The position numbers and the translations under genes are program-made. The notes beneath the pieces were generated by a model, which ran no database searches, was not told the DNA's origin, and was given only the letters and a program-made list of their open reading frames with translations. Positions 1-6,926 of a DNA stretch of 40,760 nt are shown piece after piece. Positions within the stretch are counted from its first letter, which is position 1; every line of letters begins with the position of its first letter. The DNA is taken from NCBI GenBank assembly GCA_964538515.1, contig CAZIEW010000051.1, positions 1 to 40,760 of the forward strand, in the 5' to 3' direction. The DNA comes from CALBZH01 sp964538515 (GTDB taxonomy: Bacteria > Desulfobacterota > Syntrophobacteria > Syntrophobacterales > Syntrophobacteraceae).

Positions 1-362
1 GTGCTCAGCTTCTTCTCCACGACGGCTCGCGGTATCTCGAGGATGGAAGCAAGCTTGCCGGCAAGCTGCCTGATCTTCTCTTTTTCGATCTGCGCGGGGT
101 CGGCGAAGAGGGAGTACTGGGGCACCGAGAAGGAAAGCAGGCGCCCATGTCGATCGTAGATCGAGCCGCGGTAAGCGGGCACCTTGAAGGTCGTTTCCGC
201 CTGGTCTCGAGCTTTTTCCAGCCACTTGTCGTGGTTGAGCACCTGAAGGTAAAAGGCCCGGCCAGCAACAGCGCACATGCTGCAGATGACTACCACGTAC
301 GCCATGGTGTGGCAGAACCAGAAACGGGTGTTCAGGTGGTTCCTCGACTTGCGGCCGTCCAT
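1..362 (-). CDS. ftsI: Penicillin-binding protein FtsI (PBP3), N-terminal part
   Basis: Septal peptidoglycan transpeptidase, an inner-membrane protein that crosslinks new wall at the division site. Only the first 120 residues are present; the gene runs off the window start. The ATG at 360-362 is preceded by a GAGGGG Shine-Dalgarno sequence. Residues about 13-38 form one hydrophobic anchor (FCHTMAYVVVICSMCAVAGR), followed by FYLQV and then YRGSIYDRHGRLLS, the hallmark start of the PBP dimerisation domain (RGxIxDRxGxxLA). The catalytic SxxK motif lies outside the window. It follows ftsL by 28 bases in the order mraZ-rsmH-ftsL-ftsI, typical of the dcw cluster, which makes FtsI far likelier than another class B PBP. 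A sporulation SpoVD-type paralogue cannot be excluded from this fragment. Confidence 0.88.
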   Translation of the reverse strand, partial: MDGRKSRNHLNTRFWFCHTMAYVVVICSMCAVAGRAFYLQVLNHDKWLEKARDQAETTFKVPAYRGSIYDRHGRLLSFSVPQYSLFADPAQIEKEKIRQLAGKLASILEIPRAVVEKKLS

Positions 363-390
363 CGCTGGATTCCCCTCTATTGCACTGCCT

Positions 391-711
391 TTAACGGACG
401 ATAACCTTCTGATCCGGACGGGGCGGCGCCAGACCGAATTGATTGCGCCCCTGTTCTTCCAACTGAAATGGATCCTGGAATTGACAGCATTCCAGGCGGA
501 GCTTCCGCTCGAACGCAAGAAGCTCCTCCTGCTGCTGGTAGAGCTTGGCCAGCCGATAACCGTTCTGGATCTGTCTCATGTACAGCCAAACGTAAAAAAT
601 CGAAGCAACCGCGAAGAACGCGCCCAAGACGATGTTCAGCAAAATCCATCCCCTCAGGCTGGACGCCCCTCGCTGCGTCGTGGGGCTCTGCGATTCGCTG
701 GCCGCACTCAA
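391..711 (-). CDS. ftsL: Cell division protein FtsL
   Basis: Small bitopic membrane protein of the FtsQLB divisome subcomplex. The 106 residues show the expected build: a short polar N-terminus, one membrane helix at about 22-43 (WILLNIVLGAFFAVASIFYV), then a periplasmic coiled coil rich in Q, E, L and K at about 45-78, and a C-terminal tail ending APPRPDQKVIVR, like the 'PxPxQ' tail common in this family. FtsL proteins diverge strongly in sequence, so the call rests on length, topology and position between rsmH and ftsI. The start overlaps the rsmH stop in an ATGA arrangement, implying translational coupling. Confidence 0.85.
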   Translation of the reverse strand: MSAASESQSPTTQRGASSLRGWILLNIVLGAFFAVASIFYVWLYMRQIQNGYRLAKLYQQQEELLAFERKLRLECCQFQDPFQLEEQGRNQFGLAPPRPDQKVIVR

Positions 712-1709
712 ACCGTCACATCCTTTTCGAAACCGGCGCTGAGGTCACCCTCTTGCGCTTGGGCACACTTCTGAATAGCCCTGAGCTTTGCGCTTCTCGC
801 CCGAGGATTGAGCTCGATCTCTTGCTCCGTGGGTGTCACGACCTTCCTCGTGAGCAATCGAGCCCGTTGTTGACGCGAGCACGTGCAGCGAAGCGCCTGG
901 GGAGAACATTGGCATCGGGCTGCCCACGATTTGAAAGCACGCTTGACAAGCCTATCCTCCAGAGAATGAAACGAAACGATGCTCAAACGGCCATTCTCTT
1001 CGAGGAGGTCTAGGGCGAAGCTCAAGAATTTTTCCAGACTCTCCAATTCGAGATTCACGGCCAGGCGCAGTGCCTGAAAGGTCCGCGTTGCCGGGTGAAT
1101 GCGACGACTGTCCGCCGAATGGGGCACCACACGCCTGATGAGGTCGGCCAGATCCATCGTGGTTCGAAACGGAGTCACGGCCCGGTGAGCCACAATGGCC
1201 CTCGCGATCCGGCGCGCCCACCGCTCCTCACCAAGCTCATGAATCACGTCGGCAAGATCCTTTTCCGACCAGTGATTGACGAGGTCCGCTGCGGTTCGGG
1301 GGGCGCTTCGGTCCATCCGCATGTCGAGGGGGCCGTCCCGCATCAGGCTGAAGCCCCGATCAGGCTCGTCCAACTGCACACTGGAAACACCAAGATCCAG
1401 GACCATACCGTCCACCTTGCTCCACCCAATCTCGCTGAGCACACGCGGGAGATCCGCATAGCTCGCATGAGCCAGACAAACCCGGTCCCCGTAAGCAGCG
1501 AGCCTGGGGGCGGCCCGCTCGATCGCGGACGCATCCCAATCCATTCCAAGCACCCGCCCATCAGGCGCCGAGCACTTCAGGATGCGCTCCGTGTATCCGC
1601 CCCCTCCCAGAGTGCCATCCACATATCGGCCGCCGGGGCGACAAGAAAGCATGCCGACGGCCTCTTCAAGCAAAACGGGGATATGACTCGGCTCTGGGTT
1701 GCAGCTCAT
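708..1709 (-). CDS. rsmH: 16S rRNA (cytosine(1402)-N(4))-methyltransferase RsmH (MraW)
   Basis: SAM-dependent methyltransferase that makes N4-methylcytidine at C1402 in the ribosomal P site. The 333 residues match the usual length of 300-350. The N-terminus HIPVLLEEAV and the SAM-binding loop DGTLGGGGYTERIL (31-44) are diagnostic, as are the internal stretches GMVLDLGVSSVQLD and GRLSIVSFHSLEDRLVKR and a C-terminal region with several Cys (RCQCSPQALRCTC). It lies 4 bases after mraZ and overlaps ftsL by 4, so it is the second gene of the dcw operon. No strong Shine-Dalgarno sequence precedes the ATG, which suggests coupling to mraZ translation. Confidence 0.97.
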   Translation of the reverse strand: MSCNPEPSHIPVLLEEAVGMLSCRPGGRYVDGTLGGGGYTERILKCSAPDGRVLGMDWDASAIERAAPRLAAYGDRVCLAHASYADLPRVLSEIGWSKVDGMVLDLGVSSVQLDEPDRGFSLMRDGPLDMRMDRSAPRTAADLVNHWSEKDLADVIHELGEERWARRIARAIVAHRAVTPFRTTMDLADLIRRVVPHSADSRRIHPATRTFQALRLAVNLELESLEKFLSFALDLLEENGRLSIVSFHSLEDRLVKRAFKSWAARCQCSPQALRCTCSRQQRARLLTRKVVTPTEQEIELNPRARSAKLRAIQKCAQAQEGDLSAGFEKDVTV

Positions 1710-1713
1710 GGCA

Positions 1714-2175
1714 TTAGAGCCCGAGACCCGTTACGCTTCCCGCAAGCTCCGAATAGTGCTCTTGACTCCACTCCATCCGCTTTTCCCATCGCCCGGTATC
1801 CCAGATTTCAAAGCAGTTGAGCATGCCCGCCAGCAGCACTTCCTGCTCCAACCCGGCATGTTTCTTGAGAACCGACGGGATGAGGATTCTGCCCTGGTTG
1901 TCAAAGGTGCAATCCTCGGCACTGGATATGAAGAACCGTTGGAAATTGCGCTGGTTGGGATCAACCTGGGAGAAGCTCATGACCTTGGCTTCGATCTGCT
2001 CCCAGATCTCAGGTGGGTATGCGACGAGACATTCGTCGAACCGGGTGATGACGAGTGCATCCTGGTAGTGCTTCTGGAGAACATCCCGGTATTTCGTGGG
2101 AACTCGCAGGCGTCCTTTCCCGTCGAGACGGACGACAGACTGCCCACGGAAGTGCGGCTTGGTCAAAATAGCCAC
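1714..2175 (-). CDS. mraZ: Transcriptional regulator MraZ
   Basis: First gene of the division/cell-wall cluster. It encodes a DNA-binding protein that in other bacteria forms a ring and represses its own operon through TGGG-type repeats. The 153 residues carry two SpoVT/AbrB-like modules, each with the D-x-K/Q-G-R-(L/I)-x-(V/I)-P signature: DGKGRLRVPTKY near 18-29 and DNQGRILIPSVL near 92-103. The start is GTG at 2173-2175, placed by a strong GGAGGA at 2181-2186 with 5-base spacing; it begins GTG GCT ATT TTG ACC. The upstream region holds a matching promoter and TGG repeats, consistent with autoregulation. Confidence 0.96.
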   Translation of the reverse strand: MAILTKPHFRGQSVVRLDGKGRLRVPTKYRDVLQKHYQDALVITRFDECLVAYPPEIWEQIEAKVMSFSQVDPNQRNFQRFFISSAEDCTFDNQGRILIPSVLKKHAGLEQEVLLAGMLNCFEIWDTGRWEKRMEWSQEHYSELAGSVTGLGL

Positions 2176-2190
2176 TTATCTCCTCCAATT

Positions 2191-2206
2191 TCCACTTTTT
2201 CCCACT
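2191..2206 (-). promoter_or_regulatory. Probable MraZ operator repeats
   Basis: On the minus strand AGTGGGA and AGTGGAA lie exactly 10 bases apart, beginning at 2206 and 2196, and TGG also recurs at the start codon. MraZ of E. coli recognises TGGGN repeats with 10-base periodicity close to the mraZ promoter. Here the repeats sit at the predicted transcription start and directly upstream of the ribosome binding site, where bound MraZ could block transcription. Only one repeat is a perfect TGGGA, so the strength is uncertain. Confidence 0.6.
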
Positions 2207-2212
2207 AAAAGG

Positions 2213-2242
2213 TATCTATCATCCACCAATTTGCTTTGTCAA
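2213..2242 (-). promoter_or_regulatory. Candidate sigma-70 promoter of the mraZ operon
   Basis: A perfect TTGACA (complement of 2237-2242) is followed after 18 bases by TAGATA (complement of 2213-2218). Predicted transcription would begin near 2206, at the first MraZ repeat. The -10 box is weak (3 of 6 to TATAAT), but the perfect -35 and the location support the call. Confidence 0.5.
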
Positions 2243-2379
2243 ACGCAAATCAGGATTTCCGTTAAAGGCTCTCCACATTTTTTGCCGCGGGGCCATCAAG
2301 ACGCTTCCCTCGCCACCGATCGCATCTCGACGGCATTTGGGCAGCGCTCCTCGCTTCCTCGAGCGCAACTGATTTTCCA

Positions 2380-2408
2380 TTGAAGAGTGGGGCCGCTTCC
2401 GTTATGGT
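2380..2408 (+). promoter_or_regulatory. Candidate promoter upstream of a terminator-like hairpin
   Basis: TTGAAG (2380-2385), a 17-base spacer and TATGGT (2403-2408) resemble a sigma-70 promoter with 4 of 6 matches in each box. It would start RNA near 2415, about 40 bases before the inverted repeat at 2453-2505 and about 120 bases before the small gene at 2535. It could serve a short terminated RNA, the gene, or both by read-through. Confidence 0.35.
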
Positions 2409-2414
2409 GAAAGC

Positions 2415-2505
2415 GGGTATCGAGATGCCTTCCGGGGTATTTCAACTCACCCAAAAAGCCTCTGCTCCAGCCGTTTCGGCCACCCCCAACCGGCAGAGGC
2501 TTTTT
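2415..2505 (+). ncRNA. Possible small RNA or attenuated leader (about 90 nt)
   Basis: Inferred from a promoter-like sequence at 2380-2408 followed by a Rho-independent terminator shape ending in five T at 2505. The interior can form a small hairpin, GGTAT-cgag-ATGCC. It does not show the conserved GGAAGCAGCC-type loop of SRP RNA. Two readings are possible: a free sRNA of about 90 nt, or a leader whose terminator controls read-through into the gene at 2535. There is no comparative evidence in the window. Confidence 0.3.
2453..2505 (+). terminator. 13-bp inverted repeat with terminal T-run, terminator-like
   Basis: AAAAAGCCTCTGC (2453-2465) and GCAGAGGCTTTTT (2493-2505) are exact reverse complements separated by 27 bases. 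The G+C-rich stem with A-run and T-run flanks would act as an intrinsic terminator on either strand. The position is odd because the neighbouring genes mraZ (minus) and the 2535 gene (plus) diverge, so neither 3' end is here. Confidence 0.65.
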
Positions 2506-2534
2506 CACATCGACAAGACGGATCGGGGTAACGT

Positions 2535-2741
2535 ATGAATGCCGACGACGAGAAGATCCTGCGCCTCACCAAAGAGGTCATCATCAAGTTCATTGAACTG
2601 GGCCGTGTATCTCCCAGCAATTTCGACCAGCAGTTCAGGAATGTCTTTTGGACCATCAAGAGCACGATGATAAATGCTCAAGCTCCGGATTTTCGTGCAG
2701 AAATGCTTGCGGTGAAAGAACCGGAAATGGAGAAAGACTGA
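2535..2741 (+). CDS. Small conserved-looking protein, MucR/Ros N-terminus-like
   Basis: A 68-residue acidic, helical protein with no signal peptide or membrane segment. The stretch LTKEVIIKFIELGRVSPSNF followed by DQQFRNVFWTIKSTM resembles the N-terminal helical part of MucR/Ros regulators (LTxxIVxxYVxxNxVxxxxL...), but the zinc finger that binds DNA in that family is absent. It could therefore be an oligomerisation or adaptor protein, or simply an unrelated helical protein. The ATG follows GGGGTAACGT, a weak ribosome site. Codon use and the lack of a competing overlapping frame favour a real gene. Function unknown. Confidence 0.6.
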   Translation: MNADDEKILRLTKEVIIKFIELGRVSPSNFDQQFRNVFWTIKSTMINAQAPDFRAEMLAVKEPEMEKD

Positions 2742-2875
2742 TTTGCACAGGACACCTTATGAACAGAGCCGGCTTGCCCGATTGCGGTTCGTCCTCCCTC
2801 GATAACCCCCTGCGTGATGCTCGCCAAACGTGACGACCTCGGATCAACGCGCTTCTATGCTCCGCGTGCCGTTCC

Positions 2876-2884
2876 TGATATAGT
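2876..2884 (+). promoter_or_regulatory. Candidate extended -10 promoter
   Basis: TGATATAGT matches the extended -10 element (TGnTATAAT, 5 of 6 in the hexamer). No clear -35 box lies upstream, as expected for this promoter class. Transcription would start near 2891, about 30 bases before the small gene at 2920, and could run through the hydrolase genes to 5938. Confidence 0.4.
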
Positions 2885-2919
2885 GACATTCAAGCCATTT
2901 TGACTGGATGGAGGGATCC

Positions 2920-3084
2920 ATGGGAAGCACGGGACGTTTCGGAAAATACGGTGATTTGAAGCGAAAAGAGAAGATTCGGCAAAACCTGGTCCAACCGGCG
3001 CACCCTGCAGGTCAGCCCCTCAAACAGGACGCACGGAGGACCCACCAACAGCCCGAAAGGCTGTCCAGGAAAACACCAAAGTAG
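2920..3084 (+). CDS. Very small basic protein of unknown function
   Basis: A 54-residue frame starting at ATG 2920 behind a good GGAGGGATCC ribosome site. The N-terminal half MGSTGRFGKYGDLKRKEKIR is basic and looks structured or nucleic-acid binding; the rest is rich in Q, P, R and K and probably disordered. It ends 5 bases before the acetyltransferase gene, suggesting one transcript. I do not recognise the family. The strong ribosome site and tight spacing are the main reasons to believe it is translated. Confidence 0.55.
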   Translation: MGSTGRFGKYGDLKRKEKIRQNLVQPAHPAGQPLKQDARRTHQQPERLSRKTPK

Positions 3085-3089
3085 CGTGT

Positions 3090-3656
3090 ATGGACCAACC
3101 GGATAACATTGAGCAGAAGAGAAGACGGCCTGTCGTCTCGCTCCGCGAAATGGACATCGACGATCTGGCTGCGGTTTTTCACCTCGGCGAACGGCTCTTC
3201 ACGGCAAGAGAGGCACCGAACCTCTATCGGACCTGGGACGAGTACGAGGTCATCTCACTTTTTCAATCCGATGCGGAGTTCTGTCTGGTGGCGGAAGACG
3301 AAGATCAGATCGTCGGGTTCGCGCTGGGGACAACTGTCACGAAGAGTCACTCCGCCTGGAAATACGGCTACCTGGTGTGGCTGGGAATCGATCCTGCGTA
3401 CCATGGCCACGGGATCGCATCGAAGCTCTTTCATCGCTTCCGCGACCTCATGCTGGCCGCGGGAGCCCGTATCCTTCTCGTGGACACCGAGGCCGATAAC
3501 CTTCCCGCGCTCTATTTCTTCAGGAAGATGGGATTCGTGAATCCGCAGGAGCACATCTACCTGTCTCTCAATCTGGATCCTCAGCTCAAGCAGATGAAGG
3601 TCAAAAAGGTAAACGGTCGCAGTGGTTCCCGATACCGACTGAGAGACGATGACTGA
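3090..3656 (+). CDS. GNAT-family N-acetyltransferase
   Basis: Acetyl-CoA-dependent N-acetyltransferase of the RimI-like GNAT fold, 188 residues, soluble. The N-terminal part begins the fold with VVSLREMDIDDLAAVFHLGE. Motif A, which binds the pyrophosphate of acetyl-CoA, is visible as VWLGIDPAYHGHGIASKLF (Q/R-x-x-G-x-G/A variant HGHGIA), and motif B as NLPALYFFRKMGF. The C-terminal tail is basic. The substrate cannot be read from sequence: a protein N-terminus, an amino acid and a polyamine are all possible. The stop overlaps the start of the M20 hydrolase by 8 bases, so the two are probably translationally coupled and may form an acetylation/deacylation pair. Confidence 0.88.
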   Translation: MDQPDNIEQKRRRPVVSLREMDIDDLAAVFHLGERLFTAREAPNLYRTWDEYEVISLFQSDAEFCLVAEDEDQIVGFALGTTVTKSHSAWKYGYLVWLGIDPAYHGHGIASKLFHRFRDLMLAAGARILLVDTEADNLPALYFFRKMGFVNPQEHIYLSLNLDPQLKQMKVKKVNGRSGSRYRLRDDD

Positions 3657-4767
3657 CTCCTCCACCTCGCCGGCCATCCGCCCCCGTCGACTGGGACAGC
3701 TACTCAGACGACTCCTCGACATTTACAGTCCCAGCGGGAAAGAGGAGGCGATTCTGGATTACCTGAGGAGCTATCTCCGACGCCATGGCCTCCCAACCAT
3801 CGAACAGCCCCTTGAGGGCCATCGATACAACCTGCTGGTCCTGCCGCCCGACTCCGAAATCCGCCTCCTGCTCGTGGGGCACGTGGATACGGTGACCGCC
3901 CACGACTTGGACGACTTCGGGTACGAGGAGCAGGGAGACCGCATCCTTGGGTTGGGGGCTGCCGACATGAAGGGCGGATGCGCGGCCATGGTTGAGGCTT
4001 TCATCAGCTTGTGGGAAAGCGGATGTCATACCCCGCCGGTCGGACTAGCCTTGGTGGTTGGCGAGGAAGAGGACGGAGACGGCACGCGTCGGCTGGTTCG
4101 AGATTACCACTTCCCCTGGGCCCTCATTGGGGAGCCGACCAACCTTCAGCCATGTCTGAGTCACTATGGCTATGTCGAGATCGAGCTGACCACTCGAGGC
4201 CAGCGCATGCATGCCTCTCTGGCCAACTTGGCGCCCAATCCGATCGAGAGCATGTTGCACCTCCTGCTCAAGATTTCACAGTTCCTGCGATGCGAGCACC
4301 CGGAGATCGTTTACAACATTCGCGAGTGCGCGAGCTCCCCATCCGGATTCGCTGTCCCTGAGCGCTGCAGTGCGTGGCTCGATCTGCATCTGCCGCCGCA
4401 AGCCCGCTTGGGGGAGATCACGCTCGAAATTGACGAGATTGTCTCCTGTGAGCGTCACATGAAACCGGATTTCGAAGGCAGCATCCGCTTCACGACCATA
4501 CACGCCGGTTACGAGCTCCCAGAAAAGGGCGCGATTATTGATTCGCTCAAGGCAGTTTTTGCGCAGCATTCCATGAAGTGGGTGCCTCAGCCATTTCGCA
4601 GTCATTCGGACGCCAACCTGTTCTGGGCTGCAGGGGTCAAGCCCGTCCTGCTCGGGTGCGGGGCTTTGGAGCAGGCCCATGCCCCGGAGGAATCCGTGTC
4701 GTTCGAGCAGGTCCTTCTCGCGGCCGGGTTGTACCTGAATACCATGCTGCACCTTATCAAACATTGA
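3649..4767 (+). CDS. M20-family zinc metallohydrolase (ArgE/DapE/LysK-like)
   Basis: Dinuclear-zinc peptidase or deacylase of 372 residues. Metal and catalytic motifs are intact: GHVDTV (H78, D80), AADMKGG (D106), the glutamate run GEEEDGDG at 138-145, GEP at 161-163 and a late histidine in QAHAPEES (about H344). The central insert (about 175-285) is the dimerisation lid domain. The IYSPSGKEE start and DMKGG motif are like N-acetyl-amino acid deacylases and LysK, but no lysine or arginine biosynthesis genes are nearby, so the substrate is open. No signal peptide: cytoplasmic. It overlaps the acetyltransferase and lies 46 bases ahead of an M29 aminopeptidase, which suggests peptide or amino-acid derivative turnover. 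Confidence 0.9.
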   Translation: MTDSSTSPAIRPRRLGQLLRRLLDIYSPSGKEEAILDYLRSYLRRHGLPTIEQPLEGHRYNLLVLPPDSEIRLLLVGHVDTVTAHDLDDFGYEEQGDRILGLGAADMKGGCAAMVEAFISLWESGCHTPPVGLALVVGEEEDGDGTRRLVRDYHFPWALIGEPTNLQPCLSHYGYVEIELTTRGQRMHASLANLAPNPIESMLHLLLKISQFLRCEHPEIVYNIRECASSPSGFAVPERCSAWLDLHLPPQARLGEITLEIDEIVSCERHMKPDFEGSIRFTTIHAGYELPEKGAIIDSLKAVFAQHSMKWVPQPFRSHSDANLFWAAGVKPVLLGCGALEQAHAPEESVSFEQVLLAAGLYLNTMLHLIKH

Positions 4768-4813
4768 GATCGGCTCAGCGCCGAGCATAGCACGCATCAT
4801 TGAAGGAGACCCA

Positions 4814-5938
4814 ATGCGCGACCCTCGGATGACCTCTCTGGCGGAACTGCTCGTCACCTATTCGTGCGGGATCAACGAGGGTGAAAAGGTCCTGGTGGAA
4901 GCCCTGGACACCCCTGAGAGCTTCACCATTGAGCTGATCGCCGCCATACGTCGGGCAGGAGGACTTCCATTCGTTAGCCTTCGCCAGAACCGAGTCATCA
5001 AGCACCTTTATCAACAATGCACCGAAGCACAGATGCAGGAATACGGCGATATCGAGCTCTACCGCATGAAAAAGATGAACGCCTATATCGGCGTTCGCGG
5101 GACCTCTAACTTTGCCGAGCTCTCCGATGTGCAACAGGAGCGTCTCAGGCTTGTCAACCGCCTTTACTTCAAGCCCGTTCACTTGGAACAGCGCGTGCGC
5201 CACACCAAATGGGTTGTCCTCCGATGGCCATCCCCGTCGATGGCCCAACAGGCCAATATGAGCACCGATGCCTTTGAGGACTTCTTTTTCAGCGTCTGCG
5301 ACCTGGACTATTCCCGGCTGTCTCGAGCGATGGACGCCTTGGTCTCTCGCCTCGAAAACACCGACCGTATCCAGCTCATAGCCCCTTCCACCGACCTCTC
5401 CTTTTCGATCAAATCCATAGCGGTCAAGAAATGCGACGGACGATTCAACATTCCCGACGGGGAAGTCTTCACGGCGCCCGTCAAGGAATCCGTGCAAGGG
5501 TTCATCCAGTTCAATGCTCCCACACTCCACCAGGGATTTTCGTTCAACCGTATTTCCCTCAGGTTCGCAGACGGCAAGGTGGTCGAAGCAACGGCGTCCA
5601 GCACGGAGGAAACCGAGCGGCTCAATGCGATCCTGGATTCCGACCCGGGTGCCCGCTACCTCGGCGAGTTTGCTCTGGGGCTCAATCCACGGATCACCAG
5701 GCCCATCCGGGACATCTTGTTCGACGAGAAGATCGCAGGGTCGGTCCATGTTGCACTCGGCCAGGCCTATGAAGAAGCCGACAACGGGAATCGATCCGAG
5801 ATCCACTGGGATCTGGTGCGGATCTTGACGGGGAAGCATGGCGGAGGGGAAGTTCTTTTCGATGGAACGGTGATCCAGCGCGACGGGATCTTCGTGGTCC
5901 CCGATCTGGAGGGATTGAACCCTGAGCGGTTGCTCTAG
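4814..5938 (+). CDS. M29-family metallo-aminopeptidase
   Basis: Leucyl-type aminopeptidase of the thermophilic M29 family (AmpS/PepS/AmpT), which uses two metal ions; 374 residues, cytoplasmic. The likely ligands are all present: E217 (IPDGEVFTAP), E285 (LGEFALG), H312 and Y319 (SVHVALGQAYEE), H331 and D333 (SEIHWDLV). It is a little shorter than AmpT-type members of about 400-410 residues. The start follows AAGGAGACCCA. It is the last gene of a plus-strand set with GNAT and M20 genes and faces cpoB tail to tail; no clear terminator is visible in the 56-base gap. Confidence 0.92.
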   Translation: MRDPRMTSLAELLVTYSCGINEGEKVLVEALDTPESFTIELIAAIRRAGGLPFVSLRQNRVIKHLYQQCTEAQMQEYGDIELYRMKKMNAYIGVRGTSNFAELSDVQQERLRLVNRLYFKPVHLEQRVRHTKWVVLRWPSPSMAQQANMSTDAFEDFFFSVCDLDYSRLSRAMDALVSRLENTDRIQLIAPSTDLSFSIKSIAVKKCDGRFNIPDGEVFTAPVKESVQGFIQFNAPTLHQGFSFNRISLRFADGKVVEATASSTEETERLNAILDSDPGARYLGEFALGLNPRITRPIRDILFDEKIAGSVHVALGQAYEEADNGNRSEIHWDLVRILTGKHGGGEVLFDGTVIQRDGIFVVPDLEGLNPERLL

Positions 5939-5994
5939 ACAGCCATGGCGCAACCGTCTCAGGGATGTCTAAAATCGGAAAGGACGGGACTGGA

Positions 5995-6804
5995 TCAGGG
6001 AAGCTGCTTGAGCTTTTTCTCCGCCGCCTGAGCCTGGGGCGTGCCTGGATATTTCTCCACCAGCCGCTCAAAGATGATGTGGGCGGCCGTCATGTCTCCC
6101 AACTGCTGGAAGGCCGATCCCTGCTTGAGGAGGGCGTGAGGGATCTTGTTCCCCCCAGGGTAGCGGTCCAAGACCTTCTGGTAGGCCTCAATGGCTTCCT
6201 GATATTTTCGCTCTGAGAAGTAGCACTCCCCGATTGAAAACTGCGCGTTGTCCGCCATTTCGGCCTTAGGGTATTTTGACAAAAAGCCTTGAAATTCCTT
6301 TCGAGCACTGTCGTACTGGCCTTGCTGCATCAGCTGCGCGGCCCGGTCAAACTGAGCCTTCTCAGGGTTCTCCCTTTCCGGGGCGGCAACTCTGGGATCC
6401 GTGCCAGGGGCGGGACGGTTTGAAGTCGTGGGCGCCGACACCAGGGGGGGAATCTGCTGCGACGCTGAAGGCGGCGGATACGGCTGCACCATGGCCTCGG
6501 CACCCGTGCCGGCCGGCGCCAGTTGCGATTTCTCCATCCGATGCTGCAGCTCCTCCAAACGACCGTTCAGGGCGCCCATCCTCATCTGGAGCTCTTCCAG
6601 CTTCGAATAGAGATCGGCACTCCTCTGACCTTGCCCTTCCGACGACTGAAGTCGCCGCTCCAGAGTGTTGACGCGCTCATAGAGCATGCTGATGCTCTGC
6701 TGCAGCGTTGCTGTCTCCTGGGTCGAAGCACATCCCCAGCTCATGCCCACCAGAACAATGGCCAGAAACCAACCCGTCGCCTTCCTTCCGGCTTCGTCCA
6801 TCAT
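5995..6804 (-). CDS. cpoB: Cell division coordinator CpoB (YbgF)
   Basis: Periplasmic partner of TolA that links outer-membrane constriction with peptidoglycan synthesis. From the chosen start the protein has 269 residues: a hydrophobic signal (FLAIVLVGMSWGCAS, possibly a weak lipobox), an N-terminal coiled coil with repeated LEERL/LEELQ heptads at about 30-95, a proline-rich linker at about 100-145, and C-terminal TPR repeats (AQLMQQGQYDSARKEF; AQFSIGECYFSERKYQEAIE; ALLKQGSAFQQLGDMTAA). The ATG at 6802-6804 has GGAGAGGA 5 bases upstream; the longer frame to 6921 lacks one and would bury the signal peptide. Last gene of the Tol-Pal operon. Confidence 0.92.
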   Translation of the reverse strand: MMDEAGRKATGWFLAIVLVGMSWGCASTQETATLQQSISMLYERVNTLERRLQSSEGQGQRSADLYSKLEELQMRMGALNGRLEELQHRMEKSQLAPAGTGAEAMVQPYPPPSASQQIPPLVSAPTTSNRPAPGTDPRVAAPERENPEKAQFDRAAQLMQQGQYDSARKEFQGFLSKYPKAEMADNAQFSIGECYFSERKYQEAIEAYQKVLDRYPGGNKIPHALLKQGSAFQQLGDMTAAHIIFERLVEKYPGTPQAQAAEKKLKQLP

Positions 6805-6846
6805 AGGCTTCCTCTCCAAAGACCGTAAGCCCCTATGAAAACACGG

Positions 6847-6883
6847 AGTCCCCCAGCTGACTTGAGCACGCCAGCGGGGGACT
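6847..6883 (-). other. Intercistronic hairpin between pal and cpoB
   Basis: AGTCCCCC (6847-6854) pairs with GGGGGACT (6876-6883), and GCTG (6856-6859) with CAGC (6872-6875), leaving one bulged A. There is no following T-run on the minus strand, so it is more likely an mRNA-stabilising or processing stem than a terminator. It could reduce cpoB expression relative to pal. Confidence 0.5.
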
Positions 6884-6926
6884 TCGACACATTCCTCAGC
6901 AGCTCGGCAAGACCCAATCAAAACGG

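Noticed and set aside
4775..5953. 392-residue minus-strand open frame opposite the M29 aminopeptidase gene
   Set aside because: No recognisable family; the plus strand holds all M29 metal ligands.
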